A stretch of DNA of 64,000 bases. Source: Ignavibacteria bacterium. Its GTDB lineage: Bacteria; Bacteroidota; Ignavibacteria; Tepidaquicellales; Tepidaquicellaceae. The notes beneath the pieces were generated by a model. That model saw nothing but the letters and a program-made list of their open reading frames with translations. It was not told the origin of the DNA and searched no databases. Location of the stretch: NCBI GenBank assembly GCA_041649015.1, contig JBAZNU010000001.1, forward strand, positions 310,001 through 374,000. The letters run 5' to 3'. A program made the position numbers and the translations under genes. Below are positions 36,376-46,206 of the stretch, one piece after another. Numbering within the stretch: the first letter of the stretch is position 1; the number at the start of each line of letters is the position of its first letter.

Positions 36376-37089
36376 CTATTTATTAACAATAATTCTAAAT
36401 AATAAATGATCATCTAATGATTTTATTAATTTATTTGATGGAATTAATAGTTTTTTAGGAGCAAAAGGATTCCATGAAATTGATGTTGGTATAAGAACAG
36501 GGAAAAGATTATATGGTTTAAATAACTTTTTAAGTTCTTTTTTCGTATAATATTTTACATGGGTATGATCATCGGTAATTGCACTTGGTAATTTCCCTAT
36601 TATTACCCTTAATCGAGAAAGGAAAGAAAGTATATTTGGTATAGTCATCAAAATTAATCCACCGCTTTTAGTAACCCGAATAATTTCGTTTAAATAATTT
36701 TCTGGATTTTTCAAATGTTCGAGTACCATAAATGAAACGACAATGTCGAAATAGCTAGACTCAAAATTAAAAATTTCACATTCCACATCAGCTTTCTGGG
36801 TTTTATCACACAGTTTATTACATCGATTTAATGACTCTTGTGAAATGTCAATCGCTCCGCAATAGGAAGCACCATTATTTTTTACAAATTGAAGCCATCT
36901 GCCAGTTCCAGGCCCAATATCAAGATATTTCTTCCCAAAAACACCAACCTCTAGTAATTGTTGTTTAACTTTAAGATCTCGAATACTCAATTCATCATCA
37001 TTAAACCTGTATGACAACTTTTCTTTTTCTAAAAATATTCGGTCAAATGCTTTTTCAGTGAATTCTTTTCTCTTATCCATTATATTCAA
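36376..37089 (-). CDS. Class I SAM-dependent methyltransferase
   Basis: 237 residues; the ATG at 37080 (MDKRKEF) is an equally good start. Motif I is YLDIGPGTGRWLQFV, followed by YCGAIDISQES and the FDIVVSFMVLEHLKNPENYL segment. The rest is typical Methyltransf_11. It sits five bases after the neighbouring glycosyltransferase gene. Probably a sugar O- or N-methyltransferase of the repeat unit. Confidence 0.8.
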   Translation of the reverse strand: MNIMDKRKEFTEKAFDRIFLEKEKLSYRFNDDELSIRDLKVKQQLLEVGVFGKKYLDIGPGTGRWLQFVKNNGASYCGAIDISQESLNRCNKLCDKTQKADVECEIFNFESSYFDIVVSFMVLEHLKNPENYLNEIIRVTKSGGLILMTIPNILSFLSRLRVIIGKLPSAITDDHTHVKYYTKKELKKLFKPYNLFPVLIPTSISWNPFAPKKLLIPSNKLIKSLDDHLLFRIIVNK

Positions 37090-37094
37090 ATGAG

Positions 37095-38216
37095 TTATTT
37101 TTCAATCTGATTAATAAACCAATCACAAAAACGCGACATTCCATCTTTGGAGATAGAATCTTTGTAGTAGTTTTGCCCATTATTTGCAATATTTATTCTC
37201 TGCTTTTCATCTTCAAGGAGATTAATGATTACTTCTTCTAAATTGCTAAAATCCCACTTAAATGGCTGGTAGGTTTTATTTTCAATAAATATTTCAGGCC
37301 AAGTTGAGAGATGCGAAATATCCGGTTTCAATAGTACCGATCCATTAATAAATGCCTCATAATCACGCACACCAATTTCTCCCCATCCAAAAGGACTTGG
37401 TATTATCTTGGAATCTGCCATTGCTTCACGTAATTTCTTTGTAGATAACATTTTACCTTGTATAATACCTACGAGTTTGTTTTTAATAATAATTTCATCT
37501 AATCTTTTAATTAATTCTTTTCGATGGAACCCTATCAATTCTCTTTCCAAATTTGTACTGGTCTTAAGAAATAAGTCTTTACTCTTACTCTGTAAGGGTA
37601 ATGTATATTTTACATAATACCTACTCATTAGTTTACTTATCAAACTCGGTATTAATTTATTTTTAGAAAATGCCGAATACATATCCCCTAAACCAATATT
37701 CCATGAAATATTAACCTTGTCAAAGTACTTATCTTCTAAAGTGAAAAATTGATTAAATGGATTTGAGTCAATAATACTAAATTTATCGTGGTAAAACTGA
37801 GTAAATATTCTACCTCCATAAAAATTTTTTTTATATAGTGTCTTATCTTTAAATAATTGTTTTTTTAAATACAAATCAATAAATGGGAGTAACTCAAAAT
37901 GGGTAACGCTAGTGCTGTCAGAAGTATCCATCCAAATAACTTTATTAGAATATTTTCTAGCCTTTATTAATAAATCCAAAGTTGGACTTGGTTCTTCGAT
38001 AATTGCCATTTTTTCATTTAACATCTCTAAAACAGGTTTCGAAAAAAGGATTAGTATATCACATGTAAGGCATTTTTTAGTTGGCTTAAAAAAAAAGGAC
38101 AAATTATATCCTCTACCGTATAGACTATTCTTGTTAAACTTAAGCGGTAATAAGGAATAATCAACAATTCTAGATTTATCAATCAGGAGATGTACTCTTT
38201 TATTCATTTCTATCAT
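37095..38216 (-). CDS. Putative glycosyltransferase (CgeB/exostosin-like C-terminus)
   Basis: 373 residues. The N-terminal half is not recognisable. The C-terminal third has SPFGWGEIGVRDYEAFINGSVLLKP, the nucleotide-sugar binding part of GT-B proteins related to CgeB and the Glyco_trans_1_2 group, followed by ISKDGMSRF. No signal peptide or membrane helix. It overlaps the next glycosyltransferase gene by 17 bases. Substrate unknown. Confidence 0.65.
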   Translation of the reverse strand: MIEMNKRVHLLIDKSRIVDYSLLPLKFNKNSLYGRGYNLSFFFKPTKKCLTCDILILFSKPVLEMLNEKMAIIEEPSPTLDLLIKARKYSNKVIWMDTSDSTSVTHFELLPFIDLYLKKQLFKDKTLYKKNFYGGRIFTQFYHDKFSIIDSNPFNQFFTLEDKYFDKVNISWNIGLGDMYSAFSKNKLIPSLISKLMSRYYVKYTLPLQSKSKDLFLKTSTNLERELIGFHRKELIKRLDEIIIKNKLVGIIQGKMLSTKKLREAMADSKIIPSPFGWGEIGVRDYEAFINGSVLLKPDISHLSTWPEIFIENKTYQPFKWDFSNLEEVIINLLEDEKQRINIANNGQNYYKDSISKDGMSRFCDWFINQIEK

Positions 38217-39462
38217 CTTTTTTTCTATTTAATCTCTTCTCTTCGAGGATATTCTCAAGCAACACTATTTCATAGTTAATTCTCTCGTCCCATGTCCAAA
38301 TATTTTCATCTGCAAATCTCTTTATTTGTGAAGAATATTCTAATACTAATTGATAGTTTTCATATAAGTGAACAAGGATATCTACTAAACCGGTAACAAT
38401 ATTTTCTCTATTAATAATATTCACTTTATCATTCGGAATAAATTTCTCTGTAAATACATCGGTAAAATCAATATTATTTTTCCCAAGCATAATGATACAA
38501 TTTCCCATATTCATACTTTCGAGAACAGTATTGCTAAGATTTCCTAATTTGTTTAAGGATATATACACATCAGCATCTTTGTAATATCTAAATATATTCT
38601 CATGTTCCACTGCCCCCATTAATTTGATATTATCCAAAAGATCTCCATTAATGATAGCTTTACGAATATCCTCTTCTAGATATCCTTTCCCTATTATTGT
38701 TGTATTAAAAACAATATTTCTTTCTTTTAAAAGAGTCAACGCATCAATGAGGTATAAAACGCCTTTGCTTTCTGCCAATGTTCCAACAAATAATAGAGAT
38801 AATAAATTTCCCTTTTTCTTATTAATTTCTGATTGATACCTTTCAACTCCATTCAGTAATACAACTCTTTCTGTCTTTCTATGGAGTAATTTTTCTAAAT
38901 AAAATTCAATCCCACTTCCATCTTGGGTACATACAGCTAAATTGTATTTAACTTTATATGCGAAATATTCTGCAAATCTAATAATTTTTGACTTTATGTT
39001 CGATGCAAGCTTTTTCTGATCTGGATACAATCCAAGTAATCTAATAACAACAAATTGACGTAAAAATATTTTAACAAATCCAGCCGTTTTAATGTTAGAC
39101 CTATCGAAATAATATAGTCTTTTTCCTCTATCAAAGGTAAAATAAATACAATAAATAATGGTTATCAAATCATTAAGTATGTTTTTTATTTTTGCAAAAT
39201 AAAAGATGTTTAAGTATGGGATAACGAAAATATTGTATTGATCTATCTTTAGGTGCATAAACCTATTACTAACAATCTTAGATTCTTTTTCCGTCTTGCA
39301 TGAAATCAGCCATGTCAGTTTTTTAGTTTTAACTAATTGTTCCGCCAATTTGACAAATGTCGGAATACCTGTAGGATTCCACTCATTTTTTGCAAAAGAT
39401 TCAAACAATCCAGAAAACATTCGAGTGACTAATATATAATGATTTTGATTATTTGGGGGCAT
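38200..39462 (-). CDS. GT4-type glycosyltransferase
   Basis: 420 residues. GT-B halves are separated near ERVVLLNGVERY. The second half has LLFVGTLAESKGVLYLIDAL, a classic GT4 opening, and a donor loop with KLGNLSNTVLESMNMGNCIIM. The first of the two acidic residues of the usual E-x7-E is replaced by the LSNTVLE context, as in many divergent members. It is the first gene of its sub-operon, after a 370-base spacer. Confidence 0.78.
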   Translation of the reverse strand: MPPNNQNHYILVTRMFSGLFESFAKNEWNPTGIPTFVKLAEQLVKTKKLTWLISCKTEKESKIVSNRFMHLKIDQYNIFVIPYLNIFYFAKIKNILNDLITIIYCIYFTFDRGKRLYYFDRSNIKTAGFVKIFLRQFVVIRLLGLYPDQKKLASNIKSKIIRFAEYFAYKVKYNLAVCTQDGSGIEFYLEKLLHRKTERVVLLNGVERYQSEINKKKGNLLSLLFVGTLAESKGVLYLIDALTLLKERNIVFNTTIIGKGYLEEDIRKAIINGDLLDNIKLMGAVEHENIFRYYKDADVYISLNKLGNLSNTVLESMNMGNCIIMLGKNNIDFTDVFTEKFIPNDKVNIINRENIVTGLVDILVHLYENYQLVLEYSSQIKRFADENIWTWDERINYEIVLLENILEEKRLNRKKDDRNE

Positions 39463-39833
39463 AAAGCAATTGATTTATTATTAAATCTTTAGCTTTAAAA
39501 TTATTCATATGGGGATATAATATACTTTAATTAAATATTATTTAGATTACTCTTAAAATTATAATTAAATACAAATTTCAAATGTGTTTTTCTCAAAACA
39601 GAACAGTTTATACAAGAATGTAAGACATTATAAAGTTTTATTAAAAATAATCTTTAACAACATTGATTTATTTTTCCAAAATTTCTACCAACTGATGAAA
39701 TACTATTCTTATGTTTATATCCAATTGAATTGCCAAATACGGCCACTATTTTACTAATAGAATTTTATTAAAGGATATTATACTAAAACATATTTTGTCT
39801 TTTATGTAAATTTGAGTATACATTTAAAATTTA
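39463..39833. other. Intergenic region, AT-rich
   Basis: No gene, repeat array or clear hairpin in 371 bases. The part near 39470-39540 probably holds the promoter for the minus-strand operon that starts at 39462. Confidence 0.4.
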
Positions 39834-41420
39834 TTAAGGCAGAAATAATTGTTGATCAATTTGCAGGTTTTTATTCCAATCAATATATTTAGGGTTGTTT
39901 ATCATTTCCTGCAAAACATATTCATCATATTCCAAAAATCCATTTTTATCAAGCCACGAAGGTATAATATTACACCTCTCATAAAGAGCTTCGTGTATTT
40001 CTTCCCATACATCTTTTAAGAGATAATCAAAAAAGTATATGTTTTTATTAGTTGTTAATGAATACGTAAATGTAGTACTTGTTAAATTAGTAAAAAAAAT
40101 AGAGTCTGCTTCATTATATACCGTTTCAAAAGGTTCAACCATCTCCTCATTTACAAAATTACTATAAAGATTCTCAGATTCAGACAGTCTATCAGGATGT
40201 CTCTTAATAATTATGGATTTACTGATTTTCCTCACAGATTTCATCACTCTTAGAACTAAATTTAACTGATATGGCCAAAACGCGTAAATATTATCGTGTC
40301 TGAGGTTAGTAAGAGGATATTCTAAAAACATTATTTTATAATTTTCATTTCTATAAGTTTTTATCCTATTTTTTTGGAGTAATATGCTGTAATAATCTTG
40401 CTTTGTATTAATAATATTTATTTTATTATTATTGTTTAATACTAAATCAAATAATTTAGTATATAATTTCTTCGATGTTTTATTTGGTGTCAAATATTGA
40501 TCAACTAGACTAAGATCTATAAAAGCAAGAGACCTATTTCTATTTATCCCAAAATTATTTCCATGAATAGCCCCTACGATTGAAAATTCATTTAACTTTC
40601 CCGCAAAACAAAGTGCCCGACTAAAAGTTGTACCTAAAGAATCAACCATTAATAAGCCTTTTTTCTTATTTGTCAAATACTTTTCAAAACTTCTAACTAA
40701 TAATAATATTCTTTGCAACATTTCAGTTGTAACTCCATCAAAATATGATAAATAACTCACATTTAAATCTAAATTATACTTGTATATGATCTTAGTTAAT
40801 ATATTTTGATATACATTACTAATTTTTTGTGTCAATTGAATATCCTCTTTTGAAAGTGATCTGTATTGAAAAAAGATCGGATAAGGAGAAAACATATGCA
40901 AATAATATTGATTACTCATGAAATCTTGAAATATTTTACGAGGATTTGAGCTTATAGAATATATAGGTCTCCTTTTATTATTCGATAATCTAAAATTTTT
41001 AAAATTATTATATTTTGATTTTGCTCCGTATTTTATATTTGAAATAAATGAAGGTGGATTAGGAACTAATTTATTACTATATTTTTCTAGTACTCCGTAA
41101 TATTTATCATTACCTTGAATAAAATATTTGAAATCCCAATCTTTATCCAAAATTAATGGCTTTTGTTTATTATGATCTAGTTCCTTCGTTAGTAATAATG
41201 AATGGCAATACATTAATATTTCATAACTGATTTTGTATGTAGTATACAATAATAATTTTTCTTCAATTGCCAACATTTTGGTGCTTTTAGAATACTCATT
41301 TTGTATATCTTGAAACAATTTATAAAAGACCGTTTCATTTATGGGCCAACAAATATAATTATCAAGCCAATTATTAATTCCTATTTTCTTAATTGATTTT
41401 AAATCTAATGGATATTCCAT
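39834..41420 (-). CDS. Putative surface-polysaccharide transferase (LIC12162/KpsC-S-like GT-B)
   Basis: 528 residues, large and AT-rich. The N-terminal half is helical and unrecognised. The C-terminal half has a pattern seen in capsule transferases and CDP-glycerol-type glycerophosphotransferases: VGAIHGNNFGI, later IIIKRHPDRLSES, and ADSIFFTNLTSTTFTYSLTTN. The His/Arg of KRHP and a Ser/Thr-rich loop would bind the activated phosphate donor. It lies upstream in transcription from no obvious partner but next to the pseudaminic acid set, so it may transfer that nonulosonate. This is inference. Confidence 0.5.
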   Translation of the reverse strand: MEYPLDLKSIKKIGINNWLDNYICWPINETVFYKLFQDIQNEYSKSTKMLAIEEKLLLYTTYKISYEILMYCHSLLLTKELDHNKQKPLILDKDWDFKYFIQGNDKYYGVLEKYSNKLVPNPPSFISNIKYGAKSKYNNFKNFRLSNNKRRPIYSISSNPRKIFQDFMSNQYYLHMFSPYPIFFQYRSLSKEDIQLTQKISNVYQNILTKIIYKYNLDLNVSYLSYFDGVTTEMLQRILLLVRSFEKYLTNKKKGLLMVDSLGTTFSRALCFAGKLNEFSIVGAIHGNNFGINRNRSLAFIDLSLVDQYLTPNKTSKKLYTKLFDLVLNNNNKINIINTKQDYYSILLQKNRIKTYRNENYKIMFLEYPLTNLRHDNIYAFWPYQLNLVLRVMKSVRKISKSIIIKRHPDRLSESENLYSNFVNEEMVEPFETVYNEADSIFFTNLTSTTFTYSLTTNKNIYFFDYLLKDVWEEIHEALYERCNIIPSWLDKNGFLEYDEYVLQEMINNPKYIDWNKNLQIDQQLFLP

Positions 41421-41426
41421 TGCGAA

Positions 41427-42047
41427 TTAAATCTCTTTCTTTAATAAAAACCAATTAAGATCATCTTGAGGGAAATTAGGGTCTAAATGATAGGAAAAAC
41501 CATAATCTATAAGTTCTAAATTAGGATATAATTTAATTAATTCACCTGCAAAATCTCTTTTGAATAGTTTCCCTTTATGTCCACGATAATTTATTTCAAC
41601 TGGAGTCGGATTATAATACTCAACTATCAAAATATACTTTTTAGACACGCTAAATAACTTGTTATAAACACTTTCTAGTTCATCTGGATTTATGTGTATT
41701 AAAACACCCTTAGAGAATACCAAATCATACCTTTTTTCTGATTCGAATGACAGTATAGATTCATTAAAAGTATAAATCCACGGCATTTTTTCTAATTCAA
41801 TGCACGCTGATTTATTAATTTCAATTGCTGAGAAATTTCCAAATGGAATAAGTTGTTTTAAAGCTATTAAATTTAATCCAATATTTGCACCAAACTCAAC
41901 TATTGAGTTAATTTTATTAGCTCTACTTAATATTTTAGAAAAAAGATTTATATTACCGGCAACTATTTGCAGATCATTATTTCTCTCTATATAGTTAGTG
42001 CCAAATTCACCTGCCCAAAATTTTTCTTGCTCCGTTTTATAATTCAT
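41427..42047 (-). CDS. Pseudaminic acid biosynthesis-associated methyltransferase
   Basis: About 206 residues from the ATG at 42047 (MNYKTEQEKFWAGEFGTNYIERN). This opening is characteristic of the pseudaminic-acid-associated methylase family. SAM motif I is SIVEFGANIGLNLIAL, then YDLVFSKGVLIHINPDEL. Neighbours PseF, PseI and PseC support the assignment. It probably methylates an acyl or hydroxyl group of the nonulosonate or its precursor. It overlaps pseF by 11 bases. Confidence 0.85.
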   Translation of the reverse strand: MNYKTEQEKFWAGEFGTNYIERNNDLQIVAGNINLFSKILSRANKINSIVEFGANIGLNLIALKQLIPFGNFSAIEINKSACIELEKMPWIYTFNESILSFESEKRYDLVFSKGVLIHINPDELESVYNKLFSVSKKYILIVEYYNPTPVEINYRGHKGKLFKRDFAGELIKLYPNLELIDYGFSYHLDPNFPQDDLNWFLLKKEI

Positions 42048-42756
42048 CATTATATATTCCTTCAATTAATTTATACTTTAGTTTTGCAATTTTAAAATCT
42101 GCTTCACAATCGATGTCCTGAACTGATATTTCATCAATTATTAATGGAATTGATCCCCTACAAATTAAAATCTGATTTAATAAAAAACTTTTTGTTTTTA
42201 TCCAATAGAATTGTCCTGCATCATGGAAAGTGGTTTCGAAATCCTGACTTCTTTTATTGATATTTTCAGGCCAAATAAATTCTAATATATTTTCTTCCGT
42301 AATTCTAAATGCTCTTTGGATTGGGTAGCTGAATTTCACTACTGGAATAACTCCTTCGGCATTTTTTTGAATCATTAAATCGTAAGTATCTTGTAATTTG
42401 ACAGATGTAACAAAAGGTGCTGTTGGATAAACACAGCATAAATAATCAAATTCTTTTCCATCTTTTTTATATTCTTCCAAAACTTCTAAAAGAACATCTG
42501 CCGTTGTTGCAAAATCATTTGAATTAAATTTTGACCTCATAAAAGGTACACTAGCCCCGTATTTTCTTGCAATTTCCGCAATCTCTTCATCATCAGTTGA
42601 AACCATTACCTCGTCAAATAATTCCGATTTAATAGCAGCTTCAATACTGTATGCAATTATTGGTTTACCTAGAAAATCGTTTATATTTTTTCTTGGAATT
42701 CTTTTACTTCCACCGCGTGCAGGTATAATTGCAATATTTCTTCTTTCTTTACTCAA
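42037..42756 (-). CDS. pseF: CMP-pseudaminic acid cytidylyltransferase
   Basis: 239 residues. The N-terminal CTP-binding motif IAIIPARGGSKRIPRKNI is diagnostic for CMP-nonulosonate synthetases. VMVSTDDEEIAEIA and the Pse-type DAGQFYWIK segment separate it from CMP-Neu5Ac synthetase (NeuA). It activates pseudaminic acid with CTP. It overlaps pseI by 8 bases and the methylase gene, as expected for one operon. Confidence 0.92.
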   Translation of the reverse strand: MSKERRNIAIIPARGGSKRIPRKNINDFLGKPIIAYSIEAAIKSELFDEVMVSTDDEEIAEIARKYGASVPFMRSKFNSNDFATTADVLLEVLEEYKKDGKEFDYLCCVYPTAPFVTSVKLQDTYDLMIQKNAEGVIPVVKFSYPIQRAFRITEENILEFIWPENINKRSQDFETTFHDAGQFYWIKTKSFLLNQILICRGSIPLIIDEISVQDIDCEADFKIAKLKYKLIEGIYNDEL

Positions 42757-43789
42757 TCATCCCCCATTCCAGTGGTGTTCCTCTTTCATAGTCATTCCTG
42801 AATTTCTTACCTAATATTTCTTTATAGTGTTTAGGATGAAGCCCATAGCCAGGCCTGATTGATCTGACATTATCTTCTTTGATTTTTTCTCCGGCTTTTA
42901 CATCCGTCACAATAAATAGCGATCTCGAAAACATTTTACTTTTCTCAGCTTTTGGGGTCAAATCATAACTAACTTTCCCTAATGCTTTTTCCACAGTCCG
43001 TATTCCTTCAACAATTTGTTTAAATTCAGCTGGTTCCATTGAAAAAGCTGAATCCGGTCCACCAAGTTTTCTATCGAGTATAAAATGTTTTTCTATGATT
43101 TTTGCCCCTAATGCAACAGCTGCTATTGAAACTGCACTCCCCATTGTATGGTCTGAAAGTCCCGGTACAACATTAAACGTATCCCGTAAATGAGGTATTG
43201 TTAGTAAATTTGCTTCTTCAACAGGAGCGGGATAAGAGGAAGTACATTTAAGCAATGCTATTTCATTGTTTCCCATTCTTCTGCATGCATTAACCGCCTC
43301 TTCAATATCTGCTAACGTAGCAATTCCTGTTGAAATTATCATAGGTTTTCCTTTAGATGCGGTATATTCAATTAAAGGTATATCTGTTATCTCAAAAGAC
43401 GCGATTTTATATGCAGGAACATTCATTTTTTCCAAAAAATCAACCGCGGTCTTATCAAATGGGGAAGAAAAACAAATTAAACCAATCTCTTCAGCATACT
43501 TCTTAAGCTTTGGCTGCCATTCCCATGGTGTGTATGCTTGTTGGTATAATTTGTATAGCGTTGTTCCGTCCCAAATTGTTCCTTGCTTTATTTTAAAATA
43601 TTCCTTATCAGAATTCAAAGTAATCGTATCCGCTGTATATGTTTGCAGCTTAATTGCATCTGCACCTGCTTCCTTTGCAGCTTTTATGCTTTGAATTGCT
43701 ATTTCAAGTTTCTGATTATGGTTAGCCGAAAGCTCTGCAATAATAAAAGCCTGATTGCTATTTTCTATTTCTTTGTTAATTATTTTCAT
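42749..43789 (-). CDS. pseI: Pseudaminic acid synthase
   Basis: 346 residues. The NeuB-type TIM barrel starts AFIIAELSANHNQKLEIAI. LQTYTADTITLN and CTSSYPAPVEEANL are PEP and metal-site segments, and PGLSDHTMGSAV is conserved. A C-terminal SAF/antifreeze domain (about 285-346) ends RNDYERGTPLEW. The LQTYTADTITLN form favours PseI over NeuB. It condenses a 6-deoxy-2,4-diacetamido-altrose with PEP. It overlaps the GNAT gene by one base. Confidence 0.93.
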   Translation of the reverse strand: MKIINKEIENSNQAFIIAELSANHNQKLEIAIQSIKAAKEAGADAIKLQTYTADTITLNSDKEYFKIKQGTIWDGTTLYKLYQQAYTPWEWQPKLKKYAEEIGLICFSSPFDKTAVDFLEKMNVPAYKIASFEITDIPLIEYTASKGKPMIISTGIATLADIEEAVNACRRMGNNEIALLKCTSSYPAPVEEANLLTIPHLRDTFNVVPGLSDHTMGSAVSIAAVALGAKIIEKHFILDRKLGGPDSAFSMEPAEFKQIVEGIRTVEKALGKVSYDLTPKAEKSKMFSRSLFIVTDVKAGEKIKEDNVRSIRPGYGLHPKHYKEILGKKFRNDYERGTPLEWGMIE

Positions 43790-44793
43790 TAAATATTTAA
43801 TTGATATTTGGCTATATCTTTATCGATTTTAATATATTCGTAACCTAATTTTTCAAAAATTTTTACTGAGGCTTCATTAACATGAAATACGATTCCATAG
43901 ACACATTTTATGTCATTTTTGCTTTCCATCAAATACTTTACTCCAAGTTGTAAGATTAATGTGCCATATCCTTTTCCAAATTCTTTTGGCTCAATTAAAT
44001 AATTTATTTTAGCTTTGCCTTCATCTTCAAAATCAAATCTTATGGAACCAATTGCGTTTTCATTCTTTTGTAAAATCAAGTAAAGACAATCATTGGAATT
44101 TATTTTATCCAGATACCAGCTCTTATGTTTTTCATATTCAATTTTTTCTTTATTTAGTGAATATTCCCTTATCTTTGGATCATTTGCCCACAAATATGTA
44201 ACATCAGTATCATACTGTGTTGCTTTTCTTATGAATCCTTTTGATGTAAACTTAGAATGGATTATAACATCTTTAAATTCTTCATTATAAAGAATATGAC
44301 TTTTTAAAATTGCTTCTTTTTTAAATTTACATTCTTCTAAAGCCTCGTATAGTTTAGGTCTTAAATCAAACGCATAAGTATATAATTTGTGAAGCTCAAG
44401 ATCTTCAAATGCAGCCAACTCTATTAAATCTAAAAATTTTAACCAGTGAATTTTAAAATGATCTTTTTCAAGCGATGTATCCATTATGAACGAAATCTCC
44501 GCATTCTTATCCTTCCAGTTAATATGAACAAGCCCGCCATATCCAATACATTTTTCACCTTCTAAATAAGAAAATAAAATCTGGTCAGGCTGTTCTTGTT
44601 TAAATAATTTTGCAACAACATTTTCAAAGTAAAAATCCTGCTCTTCTTTTGTTAATGGCTTTTCCTGCCTTAAATGATAAATCTGCTCATTGCGCCATTG
44701 CATTATCAGATACCTGTCTTGCATTCGTATCGGCACAATTGAATGATCTTTGTTTGTGTATATTTGTTTGCTTAATGCTTTATACCCTGTCAC
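43789..44793 (-). CDS. Tandem double GNAT acetyltransferase (PseH-like)
   Basis: 334 residues with two GNAT domains. The first (about 20-165) is degenerate, of the type seen attached to nonulosonate synthesis genes (VPIRMQDRYLIMQWRNEQIY). The second (about 178-330) is canonical, with FGKGYGTLILQLGVKYL as the acetyl-CoA P-loop and HVNEASVKIFEKLGYEY at the end. PseH acetylates the 4-amino group in the pseudaminic pathway, and the second domain is the likely carrier of that activity. The first may replace or accompany part of a lost PseG fusion. It lies between pseC and pseI. Confidence 0.8.
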   Translation of the reverse strand: MTGYKALSKQIYTNKDHSIVPIRMQDRYLIMQWRNEQIYHLRQEKPLTKEEQDFYFENVVAKLFKQEQPDQILFSYLEGEKCIGYGGLVHINWKDKNAEISFIMDTSLEKDHFKIHWLKFLDLIELAAFEDLELHKLYTYAFDLRPKLYEALEECKFKKEAILKSHILYNEEFKDVIIHSKFTSKGFIRKATQYDTDVTYLWANDPKIREYSLNKEKIEYEKHKSWYLDKINSNDCLYLILQKNENAIGSIRFDFEDEGKAKINYLIEPKEFGKGYGTLILQLGVKYLMESKNDIKCVYGIVFHVNEASVKIFEKLGYEYIKIDKDIAKYQLNI

Positions 44794-44835
44794 AAAAACC
44801 TATGCCTTTAAATTAATAAGTAATAGTTGATTTTA

Positions 44836-45987
44836 TTATGAATAGAACTCTAATATTTTCGTTATTACATAGTTTTGTTGTTCATCTGTCAATGTAGGAT
44901 ACATTGGAATGCTGATGCAATTTCTATAATAATTCTCTGCATGCGGCATATCTCCGGGTTTCCATCCTAATTCTCTGTAATAAGGCATTAAATGAACAGG
45001 TATGTAATGTATCTGAGCAAAAATATTATTGTCTCTTAAATGCATATGAAGTTCTTTTCTTTTTTCTACTTCGATAACATACAGATGATAAGCGTGTCCT
45101 TCAATAATACAGCTCTGTCCTTTGATAAATGATAAACCCTTAAATGTATTGTAATATTTTTCTGCTATTTCTCTCCGTCTTTGTGTTCCTTCCTTTGCCC
45201 TTGTTAACTGGCTTATCCCCAATGCTGCTTGTATGTCTGTTAATCTGTAATTGTAACCTAATTCTTGCATTTCATAGTACCAGTCTGAATCATCATATAG
45301 TCTTTTGCTGTAATCCTGTTGTATTCCATGCGTTCTTAAATTAAGCAGCCTCTTATACAATTTTTCATTATTTGTGGTTACCATTCCACCTTCTCCGCAA
45401 GCAATATGCTTAACAGGATGAAATGAAAATATAGCTAAATCTGCAAAATTTCCGTTTCCGCAATTCTGTTTGTTTCCTTTGCTGTCAGTAAAATATCCGC
45501 CCGGTGCGTGACATGCATCTTCTAAAATCCATAAATTAAACTCGTCTCCCAGCTCTTTAAATTTCTCTAAATTAACAGCTCTTCCGGAAAAATCTACAGG
45601 AAGAATTCCTTTATATGTTCCCTTTGGTGATGCTTCTAATAACATTTTCACTTTTTCAATATCTAATAGATATGTTTCCGGGTCAATATCAGCAAAAATA
45701 ACATCTCCACCACTATACCTCACGCAATTGGCTGATGCTGCAAATGTAATAGGTGTTGTAATCACTTTATCACCCGGCTTTACATCCAATGCCATTGAAC
45801 ACAAATGCAAAGCAGCCGTTCCATTTGAAACTGCTGCCGCATATTTCACTCCAATATAATTTGCAAACGCTGACTCGAACTCTTTTATCTTTGGTCCCTG
45901 TGTTAACCAGTCAGACTTTAACACCTCAACAACAGCGTTAATGTCTTCATCTGTTATATTTTGTCTTCCGTATGGTATGTGCTTCAT
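44836..45987 (-). CDS. pseC: UDP-4-amino-4,6-dideoxy-N-acetyl-L-altrosamine transaminase
   Basis: 383 residues. It is a DegT-fold PLP enzyme with Lys193 in IFSFHPVKHIACGEGG, and ILEDACHAPGG for the pyridine contact. The opening IPYGRQNITDEDI and SDWLTQGPKI are typical of PseC. It forms the 4-amino sugar from the PseB product. PseB (4,6-dehydratase/5-epimerase) and PseG (UDP-sugar hydrolase) are not found in the window, so they must be encoded elsewhere or replaced. Confidence 0.92.
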   Translation of the reverse strand: MKHIPYGRQNITDEDINAVVEVLKSDWLTQGPKIKEFESAFANYIGVKYAAAVSNGTAALHLCSMALDVKPGDKVITTPITFAASANCVRYSGGDVIFADIDPETYLLDIEKVKMLLEASPKGTYKGILPVDFSGRAVNLEKFKELGDEFNLWILEDACHAPGGYFTDSKGNKQNCGNGNFADLAIFSFHPVKHIACGEGGMVTTNNEKLYKRLLNLRTHGIQQDYSKRLYDDSDWYYEMQELGYNYRLTDIQAALGISQLTRAKEGTQRRREIAEKYYNTFKGLSFIKGQSCIIEGHAYHLYVIEVEKRKELHMHLRDNNIFAQIHYIPVHLMPYYRELGWKPGDMPHAENYYRNCISIPMYPTLTDEQQNYVITKILEFYS

Positions 45988-46009
45988 ACTGTTTTTTTCT
46001 TTAAATTCT

Positions 46010-46206
46010 TTTCATCCTTGTTCACAGATCACTGTTTACCGTTCTTAGTTCCTGCTCTTTCCCAACAGCCAAAAGTTGAACTTTCTCACTTTCCGCGTTC
46101 TTTGTCGAAGATCCGTCATCTTATTGGGAGGACGTCCGCCGTGGCGGATCATTTTCTCATTGCTCTTCATAACTTCTTAACTTCCTAATTGCTCCTCCTC
46201 CCTTCC
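46010..46206. repeat. Spacer with heptamer remnant and GTCGAAGATCCG palindromic element
   Basis: CACTGTTTACCGTTCTTAG (46030-46048) is a short heptamer trace. TTCCGCGTTCTTTGTCGAAGATCCG...GACGTCCGCCGTGGCGGATCA (46090-46151) is one copy of a dispersed element seen again at 59.19 kb and at the window end. Its GTCCGCC-GTGGCGGAT arms can form a hairpin. Confidence 0.65.
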
